Source: Sweltsa coloradensis
Taxonomy: Eukaryota; Arthropoda; Insecta; Plecoptera; Chloroperlidae
Length of the DNA stretch: 64,000 bases
Assembly (NCBI GenBank): GCA_024449915.1
Contig: JAMZAV010001731.1
Coordinates: 124,001 to 188,000, forward strand
Direction of reading: 5' to 3'
The translations under genes and the position numbers were made by a program. Below the pieces are notes generated by a model, which made no database searches, had not been told where the DNA came from, and saw only the letters and a program-made list of their open reading frames with translations. Positions 20,099 to 34,600 of this stretch are shown piece after piece. Position 1 is the first letter of the stretch. Each line of letters opens with the position of its first letter.

Positions 20099-21865
20099 GA
20101 ACACTTAAAAGTCCTTAAATTGGGAATTCATTATATTTACTTACTACTTGTACTTTCATTATATCTAAATAAAACATCAATATTATTATTGTTTTATGTT
20201 TTATTTGATTTATATATTATTAATTAGTGATAGTGTTAACAAATATTGTAGAGGGCTCTTACAATATAATTAGTGTTGAGTCGTTAACGGCTTTGTGTAT
20301 GAATGGATGGAGTTTGAAATCACTTATCAAATTAGCACAGAAACGCCAAAAATCAAGCCGAACATATGTGTTCGTACATTTGGAGCACTTGGCCTACATT
20401 GTTGCATTTATGATTTTTTATTGTGTACTTATTATAACTTGGGCTTTATCAATTCCATGATTTGTATTTCCTATTATGGCCCTGTTTGGTCACAACAAAT
20501 ATTTATGGTTTTGTGTGTGTGAAAAAAGCCATCTTCTTAGAGGAATAACAATACGAGGATTCTATCTGACTGATGGTCCAAACAGAACTCAACTTTGTTT
20601 ATATAATATTCCTTGGTCCACAAAATGTATTTTTAAAATAATTTTAAAATAATTATGAATTAACTGCGAGTCAAGTGATTTGCTGAAGTTATAATAATTT
20701 GTTACTTAATTTGTTTGATTTTATGATTTGCTAGTTTGAATGTAGTTGTTTAGAAAAGTTGAAAGTTCAAGCTCAAGTGTTATATAATTTTAATATCATA
20801 TTGTATTATATCATATTTTGTGTTCAGTTTTCGAATCTTCCTGGTACATACACATTAATTGTACTCTTAAATTTGCTCAGCATGTATTTCAAAGCATATT
20901 TTAGTTTTGTATCTATACTTTTTATAATAACAATATATGTTTGATTTTTAACTGCTTAATTTGAACATACTAGCTATCTCATACCAAGTTGACTCAAATA
21001 GGCTGCCTCCTTGCTGTTTGCGGAGACAATACTTAAATCTGCCTTTCATTATCTTGGACTTGTTTATTGTAACCTGCCATATCTGTTAGTAACTGACTCT
21101 TTCCTGTCATATCATACACCCACATTCACACGTCACAAACATAATAATATGTCAAGCAGTAAGTTTACCGGGCCTTTCTTATTGTGTGAATTGTATTTTA
21201 TTATTTTGTACTACTTTTTTATATATTCCATTATTGTAATTTAGACTTAAGATATATTATATCACACTTGTGGGGTACAACCCTGTTGATGATAAATAAT
21301 AAATAATACTAATATGTTCAATAACGAACTCTTGTCCTGGTATTTTGAAGGCCATACTATCTTGGGGGCTTGCTTTTCAAAGACCTATTGTTCTAAACTG
21401 TTTATCACTCAATCCATTCTTGTTTACTATTTCTCTTTTTTGTGTTAACGATAAATAATGATCTAATGCTTGAGAAGCTTTTTCATGATATTATGAATTG
21501 TAAACTACCCAACATACTTTTTAAATTGCCACTGTAACAAGGCTAAACTAATTTTGATCAATACAGATTACAACTTTATTTGTCTGCATGTAATTCGAAA
21601 AGTACAACGTTGTACTTCGAGATGCATTTGAAACGTACCCTAGCACCTTAAAGCAATTCCATCCTGTTCTCTACTTTCTTAAATATGCAAATTTGTAAAG
21701 ATTTTGTGAATGGATTTAAAACCTAGCACAATTAGGCCTAGAACATCAAAGTAATGTTGTTATTTTTCTAATCGGGCACTTGTCAAATATTATTATAGCA
21801 TTCAGCGTAGATGGTTGTGTTTCTGTGAGATTAAATTTTAACTGTTTTTCTTGAATTCAACAAAG
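20099..21865. other. AT-rich stretch, no gene recognised
   Basis: Several frames of 60-80 codons (near 20227-20522, 20759-20944, 21011-21244) are hydrophobic, low in complexity and show no motif. No transposon ends or RNA genes are visible. Confidence 0.5.
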
Positions 21866-23450
21866 AATAAATGATTTTTTCGTTTGGCGGTACAAATTAA
21901 AAAAAAAACTGTTAAATAAAAAAATCATATAAAATACTGTAATGTTAAATCACATTTTTATTTTTAAACTGAAGAAAGAGAGTTACAATCATGCACGCTG
22001 AGCCCTGTGCTAGGGGTAGTAGCAGTTTGTTGAAGAAGGAATAAAGTTGCCGTGTGCCTGATCAGAAAAAAACAAAAATGTGTTTTGATGTTCTAATAGC
22101 GCCAGATTCCAATTCCATTCGCCACATTTTTAATTAGTTGCCTAATTGAAAAACAGGGGGACACACTCTTAGTGGTGGGAATTGTTATAATATTTCTGTT
22201 AGGCCAAACACCAAATCAATTCAATGTATAGTTAAATATATTGTGTAATGTACCTATGATAGGTTAATGCGAAGTACCACATTATTGTGTACAAGTAATA
22301 CTATTATAATACATTATAATTATCATATATAATTTATTAACTATAATACACGTTTATTGAAAAATAAACTGTATAATGGCCATTCCCCATCCAAGATTTA
22401 AATTGAATTGTTCGTAATTAAGCATTAGCTTAATATAAATAAATAATAAAATAATATAAATAATATAAATAATAAAATAAAAATTAATAATAATATAATA
22501 ATATAATAATAATAATAATATAATTAAAAAGGCTTATCGTAAAAAAATTAATGTTCATTTTCGAGTCGTAATTTTGCACTTTGTTTTGCAATATGCTCAT
22601 CCACGCGGCTAGATATGCACGACTACAAATCGCTCACATTCTTACTGCAGCATTTAATTTTAAAGTGGGTGCGATAGTGTTTTTCAAATAGATTGGATTT
22701 CGTTTGTGCCTGGCTGTTTGAGTAGGCCGGTTGAGGGGCACGGGCTCAAACCGACCGTCCAGAAAATGTAACTTCCTAGAGAAAATTTTTCGATCGCTAT
22801 TGTTCTTCATTTGAATCTTATTTTCCAAGACTCTCGTTTTTTGGCGGTTTACCGGGAATTGGCCAATAAAATTTGTTGTACAATATGTGAGGCGGAAATG
22901 AACTGGAAAGATAATCGATGCTGTAAACTTGTTGGTGGCAAAGTGTCGTATCACTCTACAACACTCGCCCCGCAGAGACCTCACCAGCATAGGTTATGTT
23001 GGAGTTTTCGTTTGAACCAATGTAGTAATATAATTTCACAGTTCATACATGCACACCGTCTCAGTCGATATAATTTGTTCAACAACAGTGGCCTGGTTTA
23101 TTAAATGATTCAAGAATTTTTCAAAAGCGCGGGGATAGAGGGGAAGCTCTTTTGCCCTGAAATTGATTTTGAACAGAAGTTCTTGCAGAAAATCGTCACA
23201 AATTTCGCGCACCACTTCTAGGTCGATTTTAATCTTACAATAACTGTTTGAAGTGGATGTTTAGCTAAGCCAAACCCTCTAGCTCCAGGTTTACTAAAAA
23301 CGTTTTGTATATTTTATTGGAGGGCAAAAGCAACAGCCAATCGCAGTCGCACACATGGTAATCTGAGGTCTTGCTAGGTTTTATCGCACACTCGCGAGAC
23401 AGGAGCATACGCATGGGGTGGGGGGGGGGGGGGAGGGGGGCTTCGTTCTC
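21866..23450 (+). repeat. Large dispersed unit, section H, copy 2
   Basis: Same order of blocks as copy 1 but without the insertions at 10680-11760 and 11871-12302; it supplies their empty sites. It has its own AT-rich expansion (22436-22530). Between about 22560 and 23110 is a GC-richer portion with overlapping open frames on both strands (118 codons minus at 22634-22990, 97 codons plus at 22811-23104); neither resembles a known family. A G-rich run lies at about 23415-23440. Confidence 0.75.
22436..22530. repeat. Imperfect AAT/TAA low-complexity DNA
   Basis: Runs of AATAAT, ATAAAT and ATAATA with no other bases over about 95 bp. Confidence 0.9.
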
Positions 23451-23454
23451 TGTT

Positions 23455-24190
23455 AATGTTTGAATTTTTTTTTCCCGTTTTAATTTTGTTACGTAAATTA
23501 AAAGTAACAATCCACAGAAAAGCCAAACACCGGATACTACAACTTTTATCTACGCCCTAATTGTGCCTGAGCATTTTATACAAGATTGCACTTGGAGAGC
23601 ATCGTACCTGTAGAGGAGAGTCTTGCGTTTACGAGTTAGTTATCTCTATATGGTTCGGACGTTTAGGACCTTTGAAAGTAAGAACAATACAGGCAAAAGG
23701 TACCTTAAAAACACCAAAAGGACGTAAAAAATGAAAAATAGGACTATCAAATTTTTTTCAAACCTTTTTTTAAGTAATTTGGTCTTTCCACGACGAAATA
23801 AATAGAAGTAGTCTTCAGGTCATAATTAAGCCAAGAAATCAAACACATGAATTTTCTGTTTGGGAAGTCCCGCCCATGGGTGCAATTCATGCCCCTAGGG
23901 CTTCTGGTGTCTAGTTAGATATGAACATTGCGGATAAGACAATTTGTAAATTGATGTCCGAGGGCTGTTTAAGAGGACTTAATCCATTGCATTCGCATAA
24001 ACGACTGAGGAAAACCTCGAAAAAATCCTTCAGTCAGGATTGCCGGTCTCGACGGGATTTGAACTCGGGACCTCCCGAATCAGAGATGCGCGCTTAACGC
24101 TCGAGCCAACACTGTCGGTAACTCAAGAATGAAAATTTTATCTCAATTTAATATAATTTCCATGCTAGCTTCTTTGACTCGTTCCCCGTC
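23455..24190 (+). repeat. Large dispersed unit, section C/D, copy 2 (start)
   Basis: It aligns with 15640-16200: CGCCCTAATTGTGCCT, GTCTTGCGTTT, GAGTTAGTTATCTCTA, GTTTAGGACCTTTGAAAGTA. A reversed SINE interrupts it at about 23870-24118 and the alignment resumes with CTCAAGAAT. It continues into the low-quality stretch. Confidence 0.8.
23870..24118 (-). mobile_element. SINE family A, most complete copy, reverse orientation
   Basis: On the minus strand, the tRNA-like head (24047-24118) has GGCTCGAGCGTTAAGCGCG as D-arm region and GAGTTCAAATCCC as box B. The body with GGCAATCCTGACTGAAGG and AGTCCTCTTAAACAGCCCTC follows, and the 3' end is near CCCATGGGCGGGACTT. Imperfect flanks AACACATGAAT and AACTCAAGAAT look like the target duplication. 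Confidence 0.8.
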
Positions 24191-27100
24191 GCATAGTCGT
24201 TCCGATAGGCAAAATTGTAGGCTCAAACGGGTTGGCAACGGTTCACGCATACTATTCGATTCCCACAACAACGGCCCCCCAAACTTTCATTTTAAGGTTG
24301 ATTTACTCAACATTTCGTTCGCCTTCATAGCGTCGCGACGCTATGAACACGACCGACGCTCAATTTTTTCGTCCGCACAGTGACAACTTAAATGTGAAAT
24401 TTCTTTGTTATAAATGCACTTGCAGACATCATCTTTATGTCCATGTTTTAACCATTAATCACGTTTTAATATAGTGTACTTGCTATTACTGTCCAAAAAA
24501 CAAAAATGCAGTCTGTTTCATATAAAAATAGCCCCCTCAAGATCCGGTTTTTTTGAATACGCACTCCCTTTCGTTAAAAGGGCCCAAGGGTTTAAAAAAT
24601 TTTTAAAAAAATGGTTTTTTAAAAATGCTCAATATGATTTTAATGTATTAACAACAAAAGGCATCTTGAATTTGGCTTTACATTTTAAAAGGGATACACT
24701 GTAAATAATAAAATACCGAAGCGGCGCTGGCCCCCGAGTTGGGCTTTCCCGATGGCCCCCCAAAATTCACGAGAATTGTCTCAATGGAGTGGAAAAGGGT
24801 TTCAATTTTACCTTTCGTTTCCCCAACCCCCACAGTATCATTTTAAGCTTGATTAACTAAACTTTCGTTCGCCTCATAGCGTCGGGGGACGCTATAACAC
24901 GACCGACCCCTCAATTTTTCGTCCGCACAGTGACAACTTAAATTTTAAAATTTTCTTTGTTATAAATGAACTTACAGACTTTTATCTTTATGTCAATGTT
25001 TTCCCCCCTTTAAACATTTTAAAATTGGGTGTATTTTTTATAGTCCAAAAACATAAATACTTTCCTTTACATGATCAAATAAAACCTCAAGATGCTTTTT
25101 TTTTAAAAATACCCCACTCCCTTTCGTTTGATGGCAAAGGTAGAGTTTTTTAAAAAATTTGATTTTTCAAATCCAATTTAAATTTAATTTGATGAAAACA
25201 AAAAAAGGGTATTTAAATTTGGGCCAAAAAATATTACAGATACACTGTAAATAAAAATACCAAAGTTTGCGCGCGGCCCGAGTGGGGAAAAAAAAACCTT
25301 ACATATCACTTTTAAATTTTCCCTTTCTAATTAAATTTAAATTTCATTATTTTCACTCTTGACCGTTATTTAAGCAAATCCTGAAAAAATAAATTTTAAT
25401 TAAAATAAAAAAGTACAGTCATTTTCCAAAAAAGGGGGTTTCCCCATTACATTTTTTTAAAGGGAAATTGACGGTTTTGCAAAGGGACAATTTTTCCATT
25501 TTTTTGGGGATAGGATATAGTTGTATTTTAGATATAATTATCTCCTAGGGGGAAAAAAAAACAAAACCTGATCCCCATTTTTTGCGGTTATAGTTGTAAA
25601 AAATAGTTGAATTCCTGAAAAAATTTTATGTCACAGCGGTGAAAATCAATATTTTTTTTTTCACATTTCCCCCACTTAAAGTCAAATTACACTTTAAGAT
25701 GGGTTTTTTAAGCGTTTAAAAAAATTTATTTTGATGTATATTACTTTAAGCAAAAGCATTTTACGGGGAAATAAAAGAATATTTTATTTATAGACTTTTC
25801 CCAAATAAAGGGGTCCCTAAATTATAATATTTAAAAAAATTTTTTATTAAGTATTGTATTATTTACTTTTGTCATTACGAAAATTTAAACCCATGAAACA
25901 GGGACATTGTTTAGCTTTTAATTTCATTACTTTCAATAGTAGACATAAAGTCAATTAACTGTCAAAAAAAAAAAATAAAAAACCCCCCAAAAACATTTAA
26001 ATTAAAAATTGCTGCATGCGGGCTTTAAGGCTCGAATGCATAAAGATAAATGTCCCGTTTACAGGATATTAAAAATTTTTTAAAATTTTAATTAAAAGCT
26101 TTATTTTGTCCCGGGTTTACTCACATATGGTGCAGTGACATGGCCATTTGGGGGGGTTAAAAGAAGAAAAAAAAAATTTGAAGGTGGGGAAATTTGCAAT
26201 TTTAAGGAGTGAAACCGGGAGTTACAAAAGATTGAAAAGATGAGGGCACGAAGATTGGGAAAAAGAACAAGAGTAGGGGTTTTAAATTTTAGCTGGGGAA
26301 AAAAAAGGGGCTAAAGGGGGTTTTGGAAACCATGAAGAGCATGAAAAAACAACAGGTTTCCCGGGAAGATGCAATATAAACCCAAAAAGCGGGGAAACAA
26401 AACAGAGAAAAAGGGGAAAGGGCCCCAAAGACTAAAGAGGGGAAGGGGAATTATAGAAAATGGTTTTAAAAAGGAGAAATGCCAGTTTGGGAAAAAGGAA
26501 ATTAACCGGGAAAAAATGAAGGAAAAAAAGGGAAAAAAAAAGGGAAAAAAACTGGTGGAGGTCCCTGAGGAAAAAGGGGACAGGGACGGGGAAAAGAAAG
26601 ATGAGGCAGGGGAAGAAAAAAATTATGGGAAAAGAAGCGCCGGGGCATGGCCACCCCATGGAAACCCCGGGGGACCCAAGAATGTGGGGGGAAGCCCCCA
26701 CCCCCTACCCGATTTGGGTTTAAAAAATTTGGGCTCGTTTTAAATTTAATTAATTAATTTAGGATTTTTGGGTTTCAAAATAAGAAATTACGCAAAACTT
26801 TTAATTTTTTCAAGATAGTTTAAAATAAAAAAAAGTACGTTTTTTCCCAAAAAGTATTCTTTTGGAAAGAGAATTTCATTTGCTTCAAAAAAATTTGTTT
26901 TATATAAGGGCCCCTATTTTCTATTTAAAATTAAAACCCGGCCCGCGGCTTCAGAAAGGGTTTTGTTTATTTTCCATCATTAATTCAAGGATTTATTCCT
27001 GAAAAGGATTCCAAGGCTCTTTTCCATATACTGTTTGATAGTTTGCCCTTTTGATGTTTTTATGAAGGCTTTTCCCTTTACAAGGGGGGAAAAAAGGTTT

Positions 27101-30100
27101 TAGATTTATGGTTCCCCTTTTCGTGCGGGAAAAACCGAATAGCGCAAATTTGGGTTTACTTTTTTTGGGGCCTTTCCCCCTTTCATAAATTTTTATACAA
27201 AACTTTTTCACCATCCATTGTTTCGGGTTTAACATCAAAATTTTTTCCGAGTATTTTTTTTGCTGCAACCCTATTTTTCCCTTTTTCCTTAAAAAAGCGT
27301 AAATGTATAACATAAAAGATAATGCGTGCATCCCGAAAAATGGGTGGTTTTTGGCCATGTTTATTTTTTTTAAGATTTTCATTCTTCCAAATTTTCGCCT
27401 TTAAGAGGCCCGTTTGTAAGATAAGAGATTTCTTAAACAAAAATAGGCTAAAAGGTTTATTTTTTAATTGCAGAAAAATTACAAAAAAGGTTTTTTTTTA
27501 TTTGTACATTATTTTTTATTTATGTATTTATTAATTATTTTTTATGTCTTTCAAAATTTAAATTTCATCAAGAAGAAACGGCGGCGGACACAAAAAAAAC
27601 ATTTTGCTAAAACACAAAAATTTTCCATGAAGAAATTTCGGCCCAAAGACCCCTTGCTGATGTCAAAAAACTAACATGGAACATTTATGGGTTTCTGCCA
27701 AAAGTGCCCCTTGGACATCATTTGAAATCAGTGTATTTAATTTTTGGTTGATTGATGGCCAAAGGGAAGAGGATCAATATGGGAAATCCTTTTGTCTTCC
27801 CCAAATAATAAAAAAAGCTTCATATCCCACCCCTGTCCCCGTGATTAGCATGAATTTAAAAATTCTAGTATAAGCTTTTTCTTCTACGAAAAAGGGATCT
27901 GGAAACTTTTGTAAATACATTTGGGTTTTACCTAAAAACCCTTCATTTCCCACAATTTCGAAAAATTTGTAAAATAGAAACAATGGGGTTTTAAAAAGGT
28001 TTGGGTGGGTAATATTTAGGGAGGAGATAGAAATAACAAAAAAAAAGATTTGCGTATTCGTTTTTCTTTGGGCTGCACGAAAAGGGGAAACTATAGAAAC
28101 ATATTTTTTCCCCCACCTTGTAAGGACGCATTTCCCCTAATAAAATCAACCGTGCAAACACTAAAGTTGATAAAAGGGAAAGGAGCCAGGGAAATTTCCC
28201 TTTTCAAAAATACCCCTTTTCCCCAGGGGGGGGGGTTTGCATGGAGGGAAAGATACAACGTTTTTCAGAAGAAAAGCCGGTTCTTGAGATTTTTTTGAGC
28301 TTTGAACCAGCTCCAATGTTTGTCCCGAACTCTTAGTTGTTTGTTCACGCCAATGTTTTCCCTTTAGAAGGTTTTATTGCGAAATTTATCCTCGTACCGA
28401 CATGTGCAAAATACAGACTTGTAAAAAATTTCTGATGTCAGTAAAAAAGAGAGGATGAGAACGAAAAAAAAACATCGACTCAGACGTGTTTAAAAATTAT
28501 ATTTTTTTAATTTTAAAATTATACATTTAAAGTATCGAAATTTTGCATACCCTTTTCTTAAAAAAAGTCTATGCTAAGGTACGGCGGGAAATTTTTGACT
28601 AGAGATGGACATTATATAACAATGGGGGGAAGCAAAATGAGTTCTCTACAACAAAAATTTGTGAACGGGGACGGATTCTGTATTTATTATTTTTTAAAAA
28701 ATAATTACTTTTTGCGTCATTTTTTTTTTGTAAAACAAAAATTTACAAAATTTTATAAAAATGATAAATAACGGTTTAAATTTGGCATTAGAAACCAAAC
28801 CCGAAACTGCAGCAGAAATTCTGATTTCGGGTTTGGGGGGTTTCTATTTTTTTTTTTTACAGTTATTTGCCTTTATTCTATTTTTATTGTGTCTTAATGT
28901 AATGGAAATATTAAGGGCCTAAAAAAATGTACAGGACAAGGTGTAATTTTTGTAATGACAAAGGCACAATTTATACAATTTTATATAAAAATTTTAAATT
29001 TTAAATTTACTAATTAACATTTAGGGACCCATTTTTTGGGGAAAAAAGTCTTCCCCTAAAATTTTCTTTATTTTTTCCTTTGTAACAATTTTTTGGGCCC
29101 TTTATGTAAGATACTCAAAATAAATGTTTTAAAACGTTAAAAACGCTATGTTTAAAGTAAGTAATTTGAAATTGAAGGGGGGAAGTGCGAAAGAAAATAT
29201 TGAGTGTCACACGTTTGTGACTTTATATTTTTTCAGGAATTAAAACTTTTGTAAGCTATAACCCCCAAAAGAATGGGTTATCAGTTATTTTTTTATCCCG
29301 CTAGGAGTTAATTATATCAAAACAAAAACCCTTAAAATCATATCCACGGGGAAATTTGGGTCTTTGAAACCCGAAATTTTCTTAAAAAATAAGGGGGACC
29401 CCATTTTTGGGGAAAACTGGACTGTATTTTTTTTATTTAAAATTACTTTTATTTTTAATGGGGGGGGGATTTGCTTTAAAAAGGGGGTCAAGAGTGAAAA
29501 ATAAAAAATTAAAAATTTTAAATTTTAAAAGGGAAATTTACGGGATATAGTACTTTTTTCCGGGACTCGGGTGCCGCGCGCAGTTTTAGGTTTTTTATTT
29601 TTACGGGGTATCTGAAATTTTTAAAGGGCCCGAATTCAGATCCCCCATTTTGTTACCAACACAAAAAACATTCAGAGCTTTTGAATAATTTTTTTTTGAA
29701 AAAAACTCCCCTTTTGCCATCAAACGAAAGCAGGGGCATTTTTAAAAAAAAACGCTTTTTGAGGTCTTTTTGTCAGGGAAAACAGACTATATTTAGGTTT
29801 TGGACGTATATCAAGTACACTATATTAAAAACGTGATTAATGGTAAAAACCAGGACAAAAGATGAGTCTGAAAAGTGCTTTTATAACAAAAAAAATTTTA
29901 ATTTTTAAGTTGTCATTTGCGGGGGAAAAAAAAAATTTTGAGCGTCGGTCTTTGTTCATAGCGTCGCACGTATGAAGGGAACGAAATGTTTGATTTAAAA
30001 TCAAGCTTAAAATGATAGCTTGGGTGTTGGGAACGAAGGGGTATGCGTAACCCTTTGCCACCCCTTTTGAGCGAAAAATTTTTACCTTCGGAACGACTAA

Positions 30101-30110
30101 GTGGGGAAAA
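24190..30110. repeat. Large inverted repeat with its centre near 27.5 kb
   Basis: 24190-24700 is mirrored by about 29560-30110 (for example ATTAATCACGTTTTAATATA), 25300-26000 by about 28840-29560, and 27060-27180 by about 28060-28160. A diverged direct copy of the first block lies at 24800-25260. Because most of it is low-quality DNA, it may be a genuine foldback or a chimeric hairpin read. Confidence 0.7.
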
Positions 30111-30850
30111 AAACAAAACTATATCACGTAATTTTTTTTCAAAAAAATTTAATTCATTTTTTTTCACTCTTGAACAAAATTAATCAAATCATGATTGGGG
30201 AAAATTTTTTAAAAAAAAAACGTCCCAGTCATTTTCCCAAAATTGGGTCCCCACTAATATTTTTAAGGGAAAAATGGGGTTTTGCAAAGAAAATTTGGCC
30301 CAGTGGATAGTTTATAGTTGCAATTAGATAAAAATTATCCCCTAGCTGGGAAAAAAACATAAACATGATGTCCCTTTTTGGCGAAATGGTTTGAAAAGTA
30401 TTTGAATTCCTGAAAAATATAATTTTAAAAACGCGAAACACTAAATTTATTTTTTCAAAACTTTCCCCCTTCAATGTAAAAATTATTTTATTTTAAGCAA
30501 AAGGTTTTAAGCTTTTAAAAAATATTTTTCTGAGAGTATTTTACACAAAAAAAAAGTTTTTTGGGCCAACGGGAAAAAATAAAAAATTATGTCGGTATAG
30601 ATTTGGTTCCCAAAAAAGGGGTCCCTCAATTTTTATTAGGGCCTACCAAAAAATAAAATTTATATACAAAAATTTGTTTTCTTTGGGTAATTTTTTTTCA
30701 GACGAAAACCCCCAGTTAAAATGACATTGTTTAGCTAGTAAATATGTCTTTAAATTTTAAACACAATAAAATTTGTAGACACAAATGAAATATAATGTCA
30801 AAAAAAAAAAAAAACCCCCCCAACGGGCCATTGCGATTGTGCATGCAGCT
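30110..30850 (+). repeat. Direct copy of the 25.3-26.0 kb block
   Basis: Shared landmarks in the same order are TTTTCACTCTTGA, CAGTCATTTTCC, ATAGTTGNAATTAGATA-like, TTGAATTCCTGAAAAA, AAAGGGGTCCCT and TGCATGC. This follows directly on the reversed block ending near 30110. Confidence 0.65.
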
Positions 30851-31619
30851 TGGGAGGCTCAAAGGAAATAATCCCAAAATAATACCTTTTATCGTTTTTT
30901 TTGAAATATTTACTACCCTTATTATTTTTTGCCACAAAAAAAAAAATTGCCCGAAAAAAGGGTTTATTTAAGATTAATAAAAAAATAAAAAAAGAAAAAG
31001 TCTTGTCACAATATTTGTTTTCAAAAACCCCAATTTGTTTCAAACATTGTTATATAATGGGTATCCTCGTCAAATCCCCCCAGTAGCCTAGCTATGACAA
31101 AAAGTATTCGTAAGAAAATGGATAGTTTATATGCATTTTTGGATACGTGGGAAAGTATTTAAAAAAATTTAAAAAAATATATTTTCAAAGGGGCTTTACT
31201 TACATTTAGGCCTCTTTATTACGTTGAGTTTGGGGATGTTCTTTTTTTATTGTAATGTGTATGCAAAATTTTTTCAAAAGGTACAAAACCCCGGATTTTT
31301 ACCGTTTTACAAAAAAAAAAGTACACCAACTGTTATTTTCGGAAAAAATAATTTTTTTATAGTCCCAAATTATTTGCAAAGGTGTTTAGAAAAAATTTTG
31401 TTAGAAAAAAAAAATTTTCAAAAATTTAAATTTTTAACTAGAAATTTTTTTTGGACACTTTTGTCCAAAAAAACTAAAAATAATTTCCCAAAAATGATGT
31501 TTTTGTCCCGCCCAAAAAAAAACCACAATTTTTTTCTGTTTTTTTAAAGGCCCCTTTTTTCATTTAGCAAAAACTTTTAGACATGTTCTTCGACTTTCAA
31601 AAATTTTCGGGCCCGAGGG

Positions 31620-34600
31620 GGGTACAATACCAACAATAGCAGTAGGTCTCTTAAACACATACGTACAACACAAGTGAGCAAATAGATCGCGGTAAGTCAT
31701 GCATCTAGATAACTTTCTTGGGATATAAGTTTTAGTCGGGTTGTCAAACCCCTTTGGTTACGCAAAAAGGGAAAAATGCGTACCCAAAATTTATGTTATG
31801 GCATAAGACATTTTCCCAAATGGTCTTTGGGCAGACTTTTTCAATATTACCGGTTTTAAAAAAATTGATTATTAAAACAATCCCCGTTCAAATCTTATCG
31901 GCCCCCAAAATTTGGGAAAAGGGGGGGGGTTTTTTTTTTCAAAAAAAAAATGTTTTTTAAAAATGGGTGGGAGAGAATAATCTTTTGTTTCTTCTGACAA
32001 TAAAATTGTAAATTAAAATTAAATTTTAAAAATTTAAATTCCATAAAAAAATTTTTAAGCAAGCTGTGTTAAGTTTTTTATGTGTGTAGAAGGGGGATGT
32101 AGTCCCCCCCTTTAAAAAATATCATAAGGGAAAGGGCAGGCCCACTCGAAAAACAAAATGGTTTTTAAAAATTTGATTGTCTCCTTATGGAATAACTTTC
32201 AAATGAATTAAAACAGACCGAGTTTCAATAGCGCCCTCAAGGAATTTAATTTTTAAGTAGGTTGTTTGTTCTGTTTTTTTTAGTTGTGGGTTTGGGTTTG
32301 TTGTAGATTTTGTAGTGATTTATAAAAATTTAATATTTTTTTGTTTTTGTATTTGATTTAAAGTATTTAACTTGGACATTGTATTTCATTATATACTTCC
32401 CAAACTTTACAGGTACCACGGACTATGGGGCAGAGGCTTACATGTCACTTCGATCATTTTTAATATTTGTTCAAAATGATGTACAATAAAGGGAATTTAA
32501 TAATAAAAATAAAAAAATTTAATAAAAAATAAGATACAACTATTCGAAGAGTCAAAGATGCAAGTGTAATCTGTTTATTGGATGAGCGTTTGCCCCCCCC
32601 CCCGGGGAAGGAAGATTTCCATTCCCACTTCACTGGAGAGAAGAATCCGGAATGTTTTTTTTTCTTCTTTTTTTTTTTTGGGGTTTTTTTCTGTTTGTTT
32701 AAAACGATTCCCGGGTAAAACCCAAAACTCAAATTGCGATGAAATTTTTCGAGGGCCTTTTTAAATCTCTGAAATTAGAACTGCCAAGTGCTAAAAAACG
32801 ATCAAAAAATTATTTTTCATGAAATCGCAAATTTTTGAATTTTTTCCTTTTTTTTTTTTTTGTTTTTTTTTATTTTTGATTTGTTAACAAGATTTCGGAA
32901 AGCCGATACTCTTATTGCGATGAAATTTTTTTGGGGACCTGTGGAATCTTTTGAAATTTTGAAATGCCACCTTTTAAAACGCATTCCCAAAAAATTTGTT
33001 TTTCAAAAGAAAAAATTTCAAATTTTTCGATTTTTTTCCCCCCCCCCCCCATTTTCTTGTATTTTTTTTTGTTTGTATTTTTTGTGGTTTTGGGAATTCC
33101 CCCTAAACTGATACTCCAATTTCCCTGAAATTTTTGGAGGCCTTTAAAAAATCTCGGGGTTTAAAAAACCCGCCCCATTTTTGAGAGCGCAATCGAAAGA
33201 TTATTTCCCAGAAAAAACGCAATTTTTTCGATTTTTTTTCGTTTTTCTTATTTTTTCGTTTTCAAATTTTGTGTGTTTTTCACACGATTTGGCCAAAACC
33301 CCCCCAAAACTCCCCAAATTTCTAGAAATTTTCTGGAGGCCTTCGAAAAAATTTTTTGAACTTTGTACTGCCCCGTTTTCGAGAGCAATCTAAAAAATAT
33401 TTTTAAAGAAAACCGAAAAATTTTTCGGGTTTTTTTTTTTGATTTTTAAAAATTTTCTTCGACTTAAAACCCCCTACAGCTTTATTTGATTGTTATGATT
33501 TTTTACAGATTTTTAATTTTAAAAGAAAAAAAAAATATTCGGTGAAAAAATTTAGCGTAGCCCAAATTTTTAAAAATATTTTCCTGAAAAATTTGAAAAT
33601 TTTTTGTTTTTTTTTTGGTTTTAAAAAAAAATTTTTTCGGCTTTTTAACACCTATAAATTTATCAGATTTCAATGATTTTAACTCATTTTATTTAAAAGG
33701 GGGCGCGATAATATGGGCCTACCCCCGGGTTTACGCGCCTTTCATCCCTTGTCACGTTTTTAAAAATTAAAAAAATATTTCCAAGCGGGGTTCGCAGGGC
33801 CCCCTAGCAATGGGAAAAAGAAATTCCAACTGCATAAACATGGCCCGGGTCAATGCACCCAAATTTTTTACGTCATCCAGCAAAAGCGCCTTTAAAAAAG
33901 CGTTTGGGGAAGTTTTCCCAGGGGTTACACATTAAAAATTTTTTGTAAAATAGGTATGAAAAGTAGCGAGCGAAGCGAAAATTCCATTTCCCCGACACTG
34001 GAGAAAAAAATCCCTAATGGCTTTTTGGGGGTGTTTTTTACATGATTCCCGGAAAAAAAAAAAAAAAAAACCCCCCCTACCCCCTTTTTAATTGCGATGA
34101 AATTGTAAGGGGGGCCTTTTTAAATCACTTTAACTTTTGAATACCACCCTTTTTGAGGCAATCAAAAAAAAATTTTCATGAAAAACGCCCAATTTTTTGA
34201 TTTAAAAAAAAAAAAAAATTCGAATTAAAAAACACCTACCTGCCCCTTTTCCAAATTTTAAATATTTTTCACAGATCCTTTTTTTTTATGAATGATATTT
34301 CTGTGGAATTGGGGCGTAATCGAAAAAAACCTTTTTTCGTGAAATTCGCCAAAATTTTTCGATTTTTTTTTTTAAATTTTTTAAAATTTCCCTTTGACAA
34401 CCCCCTACAAAGCTTTATCAGATTGGAGGGTTTTTTTACAAACCCCCCTTAATTTTATGAATTTATATATTCCCTGTGAAATTTTTAGCGCAATCGGGAA
34501 AAAATTTTTTTCATGATAATTTTCCCAATTTTTCGATTTTTTTGTTTGTTAGCACGATTCCCGGGTAAAAACCCAACTCCGATTGCAATGACATTTTTGG

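Noticed and set aside
22634..23104. Overlapping open frames of 118 and 97 codons on opposite strands
   Set aside because: They lie in repeat H and neither shows a recognisable domain; GC-richer composition alone explains the lack of stops.
26369..26743. Lys/Glu-rich 124-codon frame
   Set aside because: It lies in the low-quality block; purine-run inflation alone gives this composition.
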